64,000 nt of DNA from Hydractinia symbiolongicarpus (taxonomy: Eukaryota > Cnidaria > Hydrozoa > Anthoathecata > Hydractiniidae): contig NC_079878.1 of assembly GCF_029227915.1 (NCBI RefSeq), forward strand, positions 3,474,001 through 3,538,000, in the 5' to 3' direction. The notes beneath the pieces were generated by a model that was not told where the DNA came from, did not search any database, and worked only from the letters and a program-made list of their open reading frames with translations. How positions within the stretch are numbered: position 1 is the first letter of the stretch; every line of letters starts with the position of its first letter. A program made the position numbers and the translations under genes. Shown piece by piece: positions 53,345 to 62,766 of the stretch.

Positions 53345-56300
53345 GGCAAACGAAAACCTGCGATTTCCCGTAAATCCCGGGCTTGGCCCGTATAGTCGAA
53401 TGCATACAAAGAATGTACCCAGGAAGTAAACTCATTTCCCGAACGATTTTTTAAATTATTTTTTCACCACTAAAACGCATGAGACTTGTAGTTTTCAAAA
53501 GTGTTTTCATTTTTAAGGAGACGCTGAATAAAAGAAGTTTAATCGCCGGCATTCAAAAACCTGCGATTTCCCGTAAATCCCGGACTCGGCCCGTATAGTC
53601 AAAAGTATACAAAGAAAGTACCCAGGGAGTAAACTCATTTCCCGAACGATTTTTTAAATTATTATTTCACCACTAAAGCCCATGAGACTTGTAGTTTTCA
53701 GAAATGTTTTCATTTTTGATGAGACGCTGAATAAAAGAAGTTTAATCGCCGGCAAACGAAAACCCGCGACTCCCCGTAAATCCCGGATTCGGGCCGTATA
53801 GTCAAAAGTATACAAAGAAAGTACCCTGTGAGTAAACTCATTTCCAAAACGATTTTTTAAATTATCTTTTCACCACTAAAACGCATGGGACTTGTAGTTT
53901 TCAAAAATGTTTTCATTTTTGATGAAACGCTGAATAAAAGAAGTTTAATCGCCGGCAAACGAAAACCCGCCATTTCCCGTAAACCCCGGACTCGGCCCGT
54001 ATAGTCAAAAGTATACAAAGAAAGTACCCAGGGAGTAAACTCATTTCCCGAACGATTTTTTAAATTATTTTTTCACCACTAAAACGCATGGGACTTGTAG
54101 TTTACAAACATGTTTTCATTTTTGATGAGACTCTGAATAAAAGAAGTTTAATCGCCGGCAAACGAAAACCTGCGATTTCCTGTAAATCCCGGACTCGGCC
54201 GGTATAGTCAAAAGTATACAAAGAAAGTACCCAGGGAGTAAACTCATATCCCGAACGATTTTTTAAATTATTATTTCACCACTAAAGCCCATGAGACTTG
54301 TAGTTTTTAGAAATGTTTTCATTTTTGATGAGACGCTGAATAAAAGAAGTTTAATCGCCGGCAAACGAAAACCCGCGACTTCCCGTAAATCCCGGATTCG
54401 GGCCGTATAGTCAAAAGTATACAAAGAAAGTACCCAGGGAGTAAACTCATTTCCCGAACGATTTTTTAAATTATTTTTTCACCACTAAAACGCATGAGAC
54501 TTGTAGTTTTCAGAAATGTTTTCATTTTTGATGAGACGCTTAATGAAATTGGTTTAATCGCCGGCAAACGAAAACCCGCGATTTCCCTTAAATCCCGGGC
54601 TTGGCCCGTATAGTCGAATGCATACAAAGAATGTACCCAGGAAGTAAACTCATTTCCCGAACGATTTTTTAAATTATTATTTAACCACTAAAGCCCATGA
54701 GACTTGTAGTTTTTAGAAATGTTTTCATTTTTGATGAGACGCTGAATAAAAGAAGTTTAATCGCCGGCAAACGAAAACCCGCGACTTCCCGTAAATCCCG
54801 GATTCGGGCCGTATAGTCAAAAGTATACAAAGAAAGTACCCAGGGAGTAAACTCATTTCCCGAACGATTTTTTAAATTATTTTTTCACCACTAAAACGCA
54901 TGAGACTTGTAGTTTTCAGAAATGTTTTCATTTTTGATGAGACGCTTAATGAAATTGGTTTAATCGCCGGCAAACGAAAACCCGCGATTTCCCTTAAATC
55001 CCGGGCTTGGCCCGTATAGTCGAATGCATACAAAGAATGTACCCAGGAAGTAAACTCATTTCCCGAACGATTTTTTAAATTATTATTTAACCACTAAAGC
55101 CCATGAGACTTGTAGTTTTTAAAAATGTTTTCATTTTTGATGAGACGCTGAATAAAAGAAGTTTAATCGCCGGCAAACGAAAACCCGCGACTTCCCGTAA
55201 ATCCCCGACTCGGCCCGTATAGTCAAAAGTATACAAAGAAAGTACCCAGGGGGTAAACTCATTTCCCGAACGATTTTTTAAATTATTTTTTCACCACTAA
55301 AACGCATGAGACTTGTAGTTTTTATTTTTGACGAGACGCTTAATGAAAGTGGTTTAATCGCCGGCAAACGAAAACCCGCGATTTCCCGTAAATCCCGGGC
55401 TTGGCCCGTATAGTCGAATGTATACAAAGAAAGTACCCTGTGAGTAAACTCATTTCCAACGCGATTTTTTAAAGTATCTTTTCACCACTAAAACGCATGA
55501 GACTTGTAGTTTTCAAAAATGTTTTCATTTTTGAGGAGACGCTCAATAAAAGAAGTTTAATCGCCGGCAAACGAAAACCCGCCATTTCCCGTAAACCCCG
55601 GACTCGGCCCGTATAGTCAAAAGTATACAAAGAAAGTACCCAGGGAGTAAACTCATTTCCCGAACGATTTTTTAAATTATTTTTTCACCACTAAAACGCA
55701 TGGGACTTGTAGTTTACAAAAATGTTTTCATTTTTGATGAGACTCTGAATAAAAGAAGTTTAATCGCCGGCAAACGAAAACCTGCGATTTCCCGTAAATC
55801 CCGGACTCGGCCCGTATAGTCAAAAGTATACAAAGAAAGTACCCAGGGGGTAAACTCATTTCCCGAACGATTTTTTAAATTATTATTTCACCACTAAGGC
55901 CCATGAGACTTGTAGTTTTTAGAAATGTTTTCATTTTTGATGAGACGCTGAATATAAGAAGTTTAATCGCCGGCAAACGAAAACCCGCGACTTCCCGTAA
56001 ATCCCGGATTCGGGCCGTATAGTCAAAAGTATACAAAGAAAGTACCCAGGCAGTAAACCCATTTCCCGAACGATTTTTTAAATTATTTTTGCACCACTAA
56101 AACGCATGAGACTTGTAGTTTTCAGAAATGTTTTCATTTTTGATGAGACGCCTAATGAAAGTGGTTTAATCGCCGGCAAACGAAAACCCGCAATTTTCCG
56201 TAAATCCCGGGCTGGGCCCGTATAGTCGAATGTATACAAAGAAAGTACCCTGTGAGTAAACTCATTTCCAAAACGATTTTTTGAAGTATCTTTTCACCAC

Positions 56301-57795
56301 TAAAACGCATGAGACTTGTAGTTTTTAAAAATGTTTTCATTTTTGATGGGACGCTGAATAAAAGAAGTTTAATCGCCGGCACATGAAAACCCGCGATTTC
56401 CCGTAAATCCCGGACTGGACCCGTATAGTCAAAAGTATACAAAGAAAGTACCCAGGGAGTAAACTCATTTCCCGAACGATTTTTTAAATTATTTTTTCAC
56501 CACTAAAACGCATGAGACTTGTAGTTTTCAAAAGTGTTTTCATTTTTGATTAGACGCTGAATAAAAGAAGTTTAATCGCCGGCAAACGAAAACCCGCGAT
56601 TTCCCGTAAATCCCGGACTCGGCCCGTATAGTCAAAAGTATACAAAGAAGGTACCCAGGGAGTAAACTCATTTCCCGAACGATTTTTTAAATTATTTTTT
56701 CATCACTAAAACGCATGAGACTTGTATTTTTTAGAAATGTTTTCATTTTTGATGAGACGCTTAATGAAAGTGGTTTAATCGCCGGCAAATAAAAACCCGC
56801 GATTTCCCGTAAATCCAGGGCTTGGCCCGTATAGTCAAATGTATACAAAGAAAGTACCCTGTGAGTAAACTCATTTCCAAAACAATTTTTTAAATTATCT
56901 TTTCACCACTAAAACGCATGAGACTTGTAATTTTTAGAAATGTTTTCATTTTTGATGAGACGTTTAATGAAAGTGGTTTAATCGCCGGCAAACGAAAACC
57001 CGCGATTTCCCGTAAATCCCGGGCTTGGCCCGTATAGTCAAATGTATACAAAGAAAGTACCCTGTGAGTAAACTCATTTCCCGAACGATTTTTTAAATTA
57101 TTTTTTCACCACTAAAGCGCATGGGATTTGCAGTTTACAAAAATGTTTTCATTTTTGATGAGACGCTGAATAAAAGAAGTTTAATCGCCGGCAAACGAAA
57201 ACCTGCGATTTCCCGTAAATCCCGGACTCGGCCCGTATAGTCAAAAGTATACAAAGAAAGTACCCAGGGAGTAAACTCATTTCCCGAACGATTTTTTAAA
57301 TTATTATTTCACCACTAAAGCCCATGAGACTTGTAGTTTTTAAAAATGTTTTCATTTTTGATGAGACGCTGAATAAAAGAAGTTTAATCGCCGGCAAACG
57401 AAAACCTGCGACTTCCCGTAAATCCCGCACTCGGGCCGTATAGTCAAAAGTATACAAAGAAAGTACCCAGGGAGTAAACTCATTTCCCGAACGATTTTTT
57501 AAATTATTTTTCACCACTAAAACGCATGAGACTTGTAGTTTTCAGAAATGTTTTCATTTTTGATGAGACGCTTAATGAAAGTGGTTTAATCGCCGGCAAA
57601 CGAAAACCCGCGATTTCCCGTAAATCCCGGGCTTAACCCGTATAGTCGAATGCATACAAAGAAAGTACCCAGGGAGTAAACTCATTTCCCGAACGATTTT
57701 TTAAATTATTATTTAACCACTAAAGCCCATGAGTCTTGTAGTTTTTAAAAATGTTTTCATTTTTGATGAGACGCTGAATAAAAGAAGTTTAATCG
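53345..57795 (+). repeat. 4,047-bp higher-order unit, copy 2, with 406-bp internal gain
   Basis: Copy of 49,298-53,344. The offset increases from 4,047 to 4,453 because a dimer is tandemly repeated in this copy (about 54,270-54,675 and 54,676-55,081). The dimer consists of a GCGACTTCCCG monomer with CGGATTCGGGCCG and a monomer with AATGAAATTGG and TTTCCCTTAAATCCC. The marker CCCATGAGTCTTGTAG lies at 53,273 and 57,726 (offset 4,453). The 12-bp-deleted monomer recurs at about 55,316. Confidence 0.88.
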
Positions 57796-58197
57796 CCGGC
57801 AAACGAAAACCCGCGACTTCCCGTAAATCCCCGACTCGGCCCATATAGTCAAAAGTATACAAAGAAAGTACCCAGGGAATAAACTCATTTCCCGAACAAT
57901 TTTTTAAATTATTTTTTCACCACTAAAACGCATGAGACCTGTAGTTTTCAGAAATGTTTTCATTTTTGATGAGACGCTTAATGAAAGTGGTTTAATCGCC
58001 GGCAAACGAAAACCCGCGATTTCCCGTAAATTCCGGGCTTGACCCGTACTGTCGAATGTATACAAAGAAAGTACCCTGTGAGTAAACTCATTTCCAAAAC
58101 GATTTTTTAAAGTATCTTTTCACCACTAAAACGCATGAGACCTGTAGTTTTCAAAAATGTTTTCATTTTTGATGAGACGCTGAAAAAAAGAAGTTTA

Positions 58198-58199
58198 AT
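58198..58199 (+). other. Paralogous empty transposon insertion site
   Basis: The monomer at 58,10x-58,34x is the closest relative of the one interrupted at 60,876. It shares AAAGTATCTTTTCACCAC, GAGACCTGTAGT, GACGCTGAAAAAAAGAAG and a following 243-bp extension. It reads GTTTAATTGCCGG without interruption. Comparing the two shows that the insertion added 2,790 bp and duplicated AT (or AATT, if the terminal T/A pair is assigned to the target). Confidence 0.85.
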
Positions 58200-60875
58200 T
58201 GCCGGCAAACGAAAACCCGCCATTTCCCGTAAACCCCAGACTCGGCCCATATAGTCAAAAGTATACAAAGAAAGTACCCGGGGAGTAAACTCATTTCCCA
58301 TGTATACAAAGAAAGTACCCTGTGATTAAACTCATTTCCAAAACGATTTTTTAAATTATTTTTTCACCACTAAAGCGCATGAGACTTGTAGTTTTCAAAA
58401 ATGTTTTCATTTTTGATGAGACGCTTATTAAAAGAAGTTTACTCGCCGGGAAACGAAAAGCCGCCATTTCCCGTAAAACCCGGACTCGGCCCGTATAGTC
58501 AAAAGTATACCAAGAAAGTACCCAGGGAGTAAACTCATTTCCCGAACGATTTTTATATTATTTTTTCACCACTAAAACGCATGAGACTTGTAGTTTTTAA
58601 AAATGTTTTCATTTTTGATGGGACGCTGAATAAAAGAAGCTTAATCGCCGGCACACGAAAACCCGCGATTTCCCGTAAATCCCGGTCTGGGCCCGTATAG
58701 TCAAAAGTATACAAAGAAAGTACCCAGGGAGTAAACTCATTTCCCGAACGATTTTTTAAATTATTTTTTCACCACTAAAACGCATGAGACTTGTAGTTTT
58801 TAAAAGTGTTTTCATTTTTGATGAGACGGTGAATAAAAGAAGTTTAATCGCTGGCAAACGAAAACCCGCGATTTCCCGTAAATCCCGGACTCGGCCCGTA
58901 TAGTCAAAAGTATACAAAGAAGGTACCCAGAGAGTAAACTCATTTCCCGAACGATTTTTTAAATTATTTTTTCACCACTAAAACGCATGAGACTTGTAGT
59001 TTGCAGAAATGTTTTCATTTTTGATGAGACGCTTAATGAAAGTGGTTTAATCACCGGCAAACGAAAACCCGCGATTTCCCGTAAATCCCGGGCTTGGCCC
59101 GTATAGTCGAATGCATACAAAGAAAGTACCCAGGGAGTAAACTCATTTCCCGAACGATTTTTTAAATTATTATTTAACCACTAAAGCCCATGAGACTTGT
59201 AGTTTTTAAAAATGTTTTCATTTTTGATGAGACGCTTATTAAAAGAAGTTTACTCGCCGGGAAACGAAAACCCGCCATTTCCCGTAAATCCCGGTCTGGG
59301 CCCGTATAGTCAAAAGGATACAAAGAAAGTACCCAGGGAGTAAACTCATTTCCCGAACGATTTTTTAAATTATTTTTTCACCACTAAAACGCATGAGACT
59401 TGTAGTTTTTAAAAGTGTTTTCATTTTTGATGAGACGGTGAATAAAAGAAGTTTAATCGCTGGCAAACGAAAACCCGCGATTTCCCGTAAATCCCGGACT
59501 CGGCCCGTATAGTCAAAAGTATACAAAGAAGGTACCCAGAGAGTAAACTCATTTCCCGAACGATTTTTTAAATTATTTTTTCACCACTAAAACGCATGAG
59601 ACTTGTAGTTTGCAGAAATGTTTTCATTTTTGATGAGACGCTTAATGAAAGTGGTTTAATCGCCGGCAAACGAAAACCCGCGATTTCCCGTAAATCCCGG
59701 GCTTGGCCCGTATAGTCGAATGCATACAAAGAAAGTACCCAGGAAGTAAACTCATTTCCCGAACGATTTTTTAAATTATTATTTAACCACTAAAGCCCAT
59801 GAGACTTGTAGTTTTTAAAAATGTTTTCATTTTTGATGAGACGCTGAATAAAAGAAGTTTAATCGCCGGCAAATGAAAACCCGCCATTTCCCGTAAACCC
59901 CGGACTCGGCCCGTATAGTCAAAAGTATACAAAGAAAGTACCCAGGGAGTAAACTCATTTCCCGAACGATTTTTTAATTTATTATTTAACCACTAAAGCT
60001 CATGAGACTTGTAGTTTTTAAAAATGTTTTCATTTTTGATGAGACGCTTAATGAAAGTGGTGTAATCGCCGGCAAACGAAAACCCGCGATTTCTCGTAAA
60101 TCCCGGGCTTGGCCCGTATAGTCGAATGCATACAAAGAAAGTACCCAGGGAGTAAACTCATTTCCAAAACGATTTTTTAAAGTATCTTTTCACCACTAAA
60201 ACGCATGAGACTTGTAGTTTTTAAAAATGTTTTCATTTTTGATGAGACGCTGAAAAAAAGAAGTTTAATTGCCGGCAAACCAAAACCCGCCATTTCCCGT
60301 AAACCCCGGACTCGGCCCGTATAGTCAAAAGTATACAAAGAAAGTACCCAGGGAGTAAACTCATTTCCCGAACGATTTTTTATATTATTTTTTCACCACT
60401 AAAACGCATGAGTCTTGTAGTTTTTAAAAATGTTTTCATTTTTGATGAGACGCTGAATAAAAGAAGTTTAATCGCCGGCAAACGAAAACCCGCGACTTCC
60501 TGTAAATCCCCGACTCGGCCCATATAGTCAAAAGTATACAAAGAAAGTACCCAGGGAATAAACTCATTTCCCGAACAATTTTTTAATTTATTTTTTCACC
60601 ACTAAAACGCATGAGACTTGTAGTTTTCAGAAATGTTTTCATTTTTGATGAGACGCTTAATGAAAGTGGTTTAATCGCCGGCAAACGAAAACCCGCGATT
60701 TCCCGTAAATTCCGGGCTTGACCCGTACAGTCGAATGTATACAAAGAAAGTACCCTGTGAGTAAACTCATTTCCAAAACGATTTTTTAAAGTATCTTTTC
60801 ACCACTAAACGCATGAGACCTGTAGTCTTCAAAAATGTTTTCATTTTTGATGAGACGCTGAAAAAAAGAAGTTTA

Positions 60876-60877
60876 AT
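60876..60877 (+). repeat. Left target-site duplication (AT)
   Basis: The left flank is GTTTAATT followed by CCCCGTTCC. If the element starts with T at 60,878, the duplicated target is AT (60,876-60,877), repeated at 63,668-63,669. If it starts with CCCC at 60,879, the duplication reads AATT. The two cannot be distinguished from one insertion. AT is what I recall for ISL2EU elements. Confidence 0.75.
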
Positions 60878-60929
60878 TCCCCGTTCCCTCTATACGGCTA
60901 ATTCGCAATGCATTATGGTAGTTGTATTC
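60878..60929 (+). repeat. Left terminal inverted repeat, 52 bp
   Basis: Begins TCCCCGTTCCCTCTATACGG and ends GTAGTTGTATTC. It is the exact reverse complement of 63,616-63,667 with no mismatch over 52 bp; beyond it (TACAG against CGCGA) the similarity stops. It contains the palindrome AATGCATT. It is the likely binding and cleavage end for the transposase. Confidence 0.95.
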
Positions 60930-61138
60930 TACAGTTTTCCCTCCCAGAAGCGAGAGTTTGTAAATAAATAACAGCATTCTTTTTATTGTGGCGATAATAA
61001 CAAAAAGCCGTTATTGTTTGTGATAATTTTCAAATCTCCTCAAGAAAATCATTATCTCCCTTATCCAAAACCCGTGTTATTGATGTAAACATTTAAATAT
61101 TGTTAGTTAGTGAGGTTTTAGGAGTGAAAGAAGTCGAA
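60930..61138 (+). promoter_or_regulatory. Subterminal noncoding region upstream of the SWIM gene
   Basis: About 210 bp between the left inverted repeat and the first ATG of the SWIM gene. It must hold that gene's promoter if the gene is expressed. It is AT-rich, with GATGTAAACATTTAAATATT just upstream. I cannot identify a definite TATA box or initiator. An ATG at 61,083 is followed at once by TAA, so it is not a start. Confidence 0.35.
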
Positions 61139-61987
61139 ATGGAAGTAATAAATAAGGATACAGATTTAGATATAATTTTAAGCTCTACAGATCTTGGGCC
61201 TAGCTTTTCTCAAAGCTCTTGTGTGGTACCAAGACCTGTTTTTAAAGAATTAACAAATGCCGAGAGGGACGAAGAAGTGGAGGAAAGAACACACGAAGAT
61301 ATAAGTCAATGGTCAACTGATCTTGCAGCTATGCCTTCGATCACCCAGGAGAAAATTCACCAATATTTAGTTCTTGGAAATAGCTGTGATAGCAAGCCGA
61401 AGGGTGCTACAAAGCATAAAATTCTTGGATACCAACTATTCAAGGAGAGCTACGTGAAGAAAGTGAGAGTTAAAAGTAATGTTATGGCTGAAAAATTAAC
61501 TTTTCTTGTGAAATGTTTTGTAGCTGCTTCCATGAAAAGAGAAAAATATTCTGTTTATGTCCACCTGTGTCAAAGAAGTGGTGATATTTTGTATGCGAAA
61601 TGTTTATGTAAAGCTGGAGCAGGAGGATGCTGTAAGCATGTCGCAGCAGTTCTATTTCAATTGGTTGAATACAAACAGTTGGACTTAAAAATTGTCCCTG
61701 ATGACAAGACATGCACAGATTTGTTACAAAAATGGCATGTACCTGGAGAAAGTGCAAATTCTGCACCAATAAAATTTTCTGCAATGGCATTCGAGAAAGC
61801 AGACCTTACGAAAGACACAAATGAAAGTCGCAAAAGACCGTTGGTCACAGGAAATAGAAAATTTTGTTCTACACCACTGTTTGCACATGAGCCCTCAACC
61901 GAAAAAGTCAAAAAATTAGCGACAGACTTATTTGAAATAGGGCAAGGAACTTCAATATTTCATGATCTAGTATATATATATATATAG
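61139..61987 (+). CDS. SWIM zinc-finger protein, truncated (YqaJ nuclease domain missing)
   Basis: A 282-residue frame from the first ATG at 61,139. The frame is open upstream to about 61,100, but with no ATG. The N-terminal half is acidic (EEVEERTHEDISQW region) and not recognisable. A SWIM zinc finger of form CxC...CxH is clear: Cys155 and Cys157 (CLCK), a Gly-rich loop, then Cys165 and His167 (CCKHVAAVLF). After it comes the family-typical linker with LVEYKQLDL, PDDKTCTDLLQKWHVPG and RKRPLV. In invertebrate relatives this region leads into a YqaJ/lambda-exonuclease-like domain. Here the frame stops at FHDLVYIYI, encoded by a (TA)8 tract, and the nuclease part is absent. SWIM fingers are associated with DNA or protein binding. 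I infer that this was the accessory protein of the transposon and that it has lost its catalytic function. It may be unspliced or dead. Confidence 0.8.
   Translation: MEVINKDTDLDIILSSTDLGPSFSQSSCVVPRPVFKELTNAERDEEVEERTHEDISQWSTDLAAMPSITQEKIHQYLVLGNSCDSKPKGATKHKILGYQLFKESYVKKVRVKSNVMAEKLTFLVKCFVAASMKREKYSVYVHLCQRSGDILYAKCLCKAGAGGCCKHVAAVLFQLVEYKQLDLKIVPDDKTCTDLLQKWHVPGESANSAPIKFSAMAFEKADLTKDTNESRKRPLVTGNRKFCSTPLFAHEPSTEKVKKLATDLFEIGQGTSIFHDLVYIYI
61971..61986 (+). repeat. (TA)8 microsatellite at the SWIM gene's 3' end
   Basis: Sixteen bases of perfect TA repeat supply the last codons of the SWIM frame and run into its TAG stop. The tract lies at the point where the YqaJ domain should begin and only about 20 bp from the convergent transposase stop. 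It probably marks the internal deletion junction or grew next to it. Confidence 0.9.
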
Positions 61988-62007
61988 TGTACGAAAGTTT
62001 ATAATTT

Positions 62008-62766
62008 TTAGTCATTCGTATTTACATCTGGTACCAACTGTGGTAAAAAATTAACTAAATAACAACAAATAACCCATATCTTATTGAGTTCAGCAGCCAT
62101 TGATAGTTTGAAAACTGTTTGTAAAATTCGGTAATTTTTTATACGTTCGATTGCTCGTTCGACATGTACACGTACAGATGCTATTCTTCTAGTTTCGTTT
62201 TCCTCTAATAAACTTAGCTGAGGTTTTCCATCTAAAAATGGTGGAATATTTAATGTTACTCCATCAGGTAAATCTTCCTCGAGCTCAAATCCTCTATCAG
62301 CCATCACAGAATCCCCAGGCTCTAGCAAATCGTATATACCACTATCTTTTGTTATTCGTTTATCCGAAAAGCGTCCACCATACAAATCAGAGACAAATGT
62401 CACTGATCCATCAGGAGCTATTCCGACTAATCCTTTTGCTGTATTATGGTGTTTGTAATTTGAAAAGGTACTGGACTGTGTGCGATATGACGTAGGCATT
62501 TCCACAAATACTTCTGTACAATCTAATATGACACGGGTATTTGGGTAACTTTTTTGAAAACATTTCGGCATTCTATTTTGTACTGTTTCTTTTGAAGCCC
62601 ATATTGGAAGCATACGGAATTGTGAATGTAAAAAATCTGTCCATGTAATCAATATTCTGCTTATGTGACTTGTCGACATATTAAATCGAACAGCCATATC
62701 TTCTAACAAAAGTCCACATCGAATTCGAACCAGTATCATAAAGAATTCTTCTTCTGCGCTCAATGA
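62008..62766 (-). pseudogene. DDE transposase catalytic half (DDE_Tnp_4/IS5-like), behind an in-frame stop
   Basis: In frame with, and directly downstream of, the THAP part at 62,767-63,579, separated by a single TGA. Counting residues from the TTG codon at 62,763, it starts SAEEEFFMILVRIRCGLL and has a helix-turn-helix region at about 10-45 (MAVRFNMSTSHISRIL). The acidic triad of the family is intact: Asp81 in ILDCTE, Asp156 in MADRGF and Glu202 in HVERAIERIKNYRIL. It ends PDVNTND with TAA at 62,008-62,010. Length and motifs match the whole catalytic domain, so apart from the stop I see no decay. The product would cut and join the element's ends in the nucleus. It has no ATG near its beginning, so independent translation is unlikely. 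It could be made by readthrough, or this copy may be inactive. Confidence 0.85.

Larger units (their letters stand above)
1..60877 (+). repeat. 203-bp satellite array, left part (about 294 monomers)
   Basis: Head-to-tail copies of one monomer. Successive copies of the box ACGCATGAGACTTGTAG (or its CCCATGAGAC variant) lie exactly 203 bp apart at many places, for example start positions 467, 670, 873 and 1,076 of the CGCATG/CCCATG core. In order, the monomer has an AT-rich part (TTTTTTAAATTATTTTTTC), ACCACTAAAACGCATGAG, a TTTTCATTTTTGATGAGACG box, TTTAATCGCCGGCAAACG, a CpG-dense core (CCCGCGATTTCCCGTAAA, then CGGACTCGGCCCGTATAG), AAAGTATACAAAGAAAGTAC and AACTCATTTCCCGAACG. Every copy I inspected has the same orientation. 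Copies differ by substitutions and 1-bp indels and fall into recurring subtypes, for example CTTATTAAAAG, CTGAATAAAAG and CTTAATGAAAGTGG. Reading frames cannot persist across monomers because 203 is not a multiple of 3, and stops recur, so I regard the array as noncoding. I do not recognise the family. Confidence 0.97.
57796..60877 (+). repeat. Satellite monomers left of the transposon, with 609-bp duplication
   Basis: About 15 monomers. CCCGGTCTGG (58,681 and 59,290) and GACGGTGAATAAAAG (58,825 and 59,434) show a three-monomer duplication of 609 bp. A block from about 57,730 to 58,530 is repeated from about 60,410 into the transposon flanks. The rare ATTCCGGGCTTGACCCGTAC lies at 58,030 and 60,709. 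The second of these copies received the transposon. Confidence 0.82.

Noticed and set aside
1456-58301. About twenty near-identical 64-codon minus-strand frames starting MGNEFTPRVL
   Set aside because: They arise because each 243-bp monomer provides an ATG in its 40-bp extension. They end at the next stop in the following part of the monomer. Their conservation equals that of the DNA, there is no codon-level signal, and many copies have frame-breaking indels.
1-60877. CRISPR-like array of regular repeats
   Set aside because: The repeated unit is the whole 203 bp with no unique spacers, no adjacent cas genes, and the context is eukaryotic.
1-60877. CENP-B box in the monomer (minus strand TTCGTTTGCCGGCGA)
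   Set aside because: It shares TTCG at the start, but the conserved A and the CGGG at the required spacing of the minimal box are absent. It is resemblance only.
1-60877. tRNA-derived or 5S-derived repeat with an internal polymerase III promoter (TATAGTCGAATGCATAC resembling a B box)
   Set aside because: Essential B-box positions do not match, there is no paired A box at a suitable distance, and most monomers have TCAAAAG in place of TCGAATG.
61482-61911. Minus-strand frames opposite the SWIM gene
   Set aside because: They are shadows of the plus-strand coding sequence; the SWIM motif and linker are only meaningful on the plus strand.
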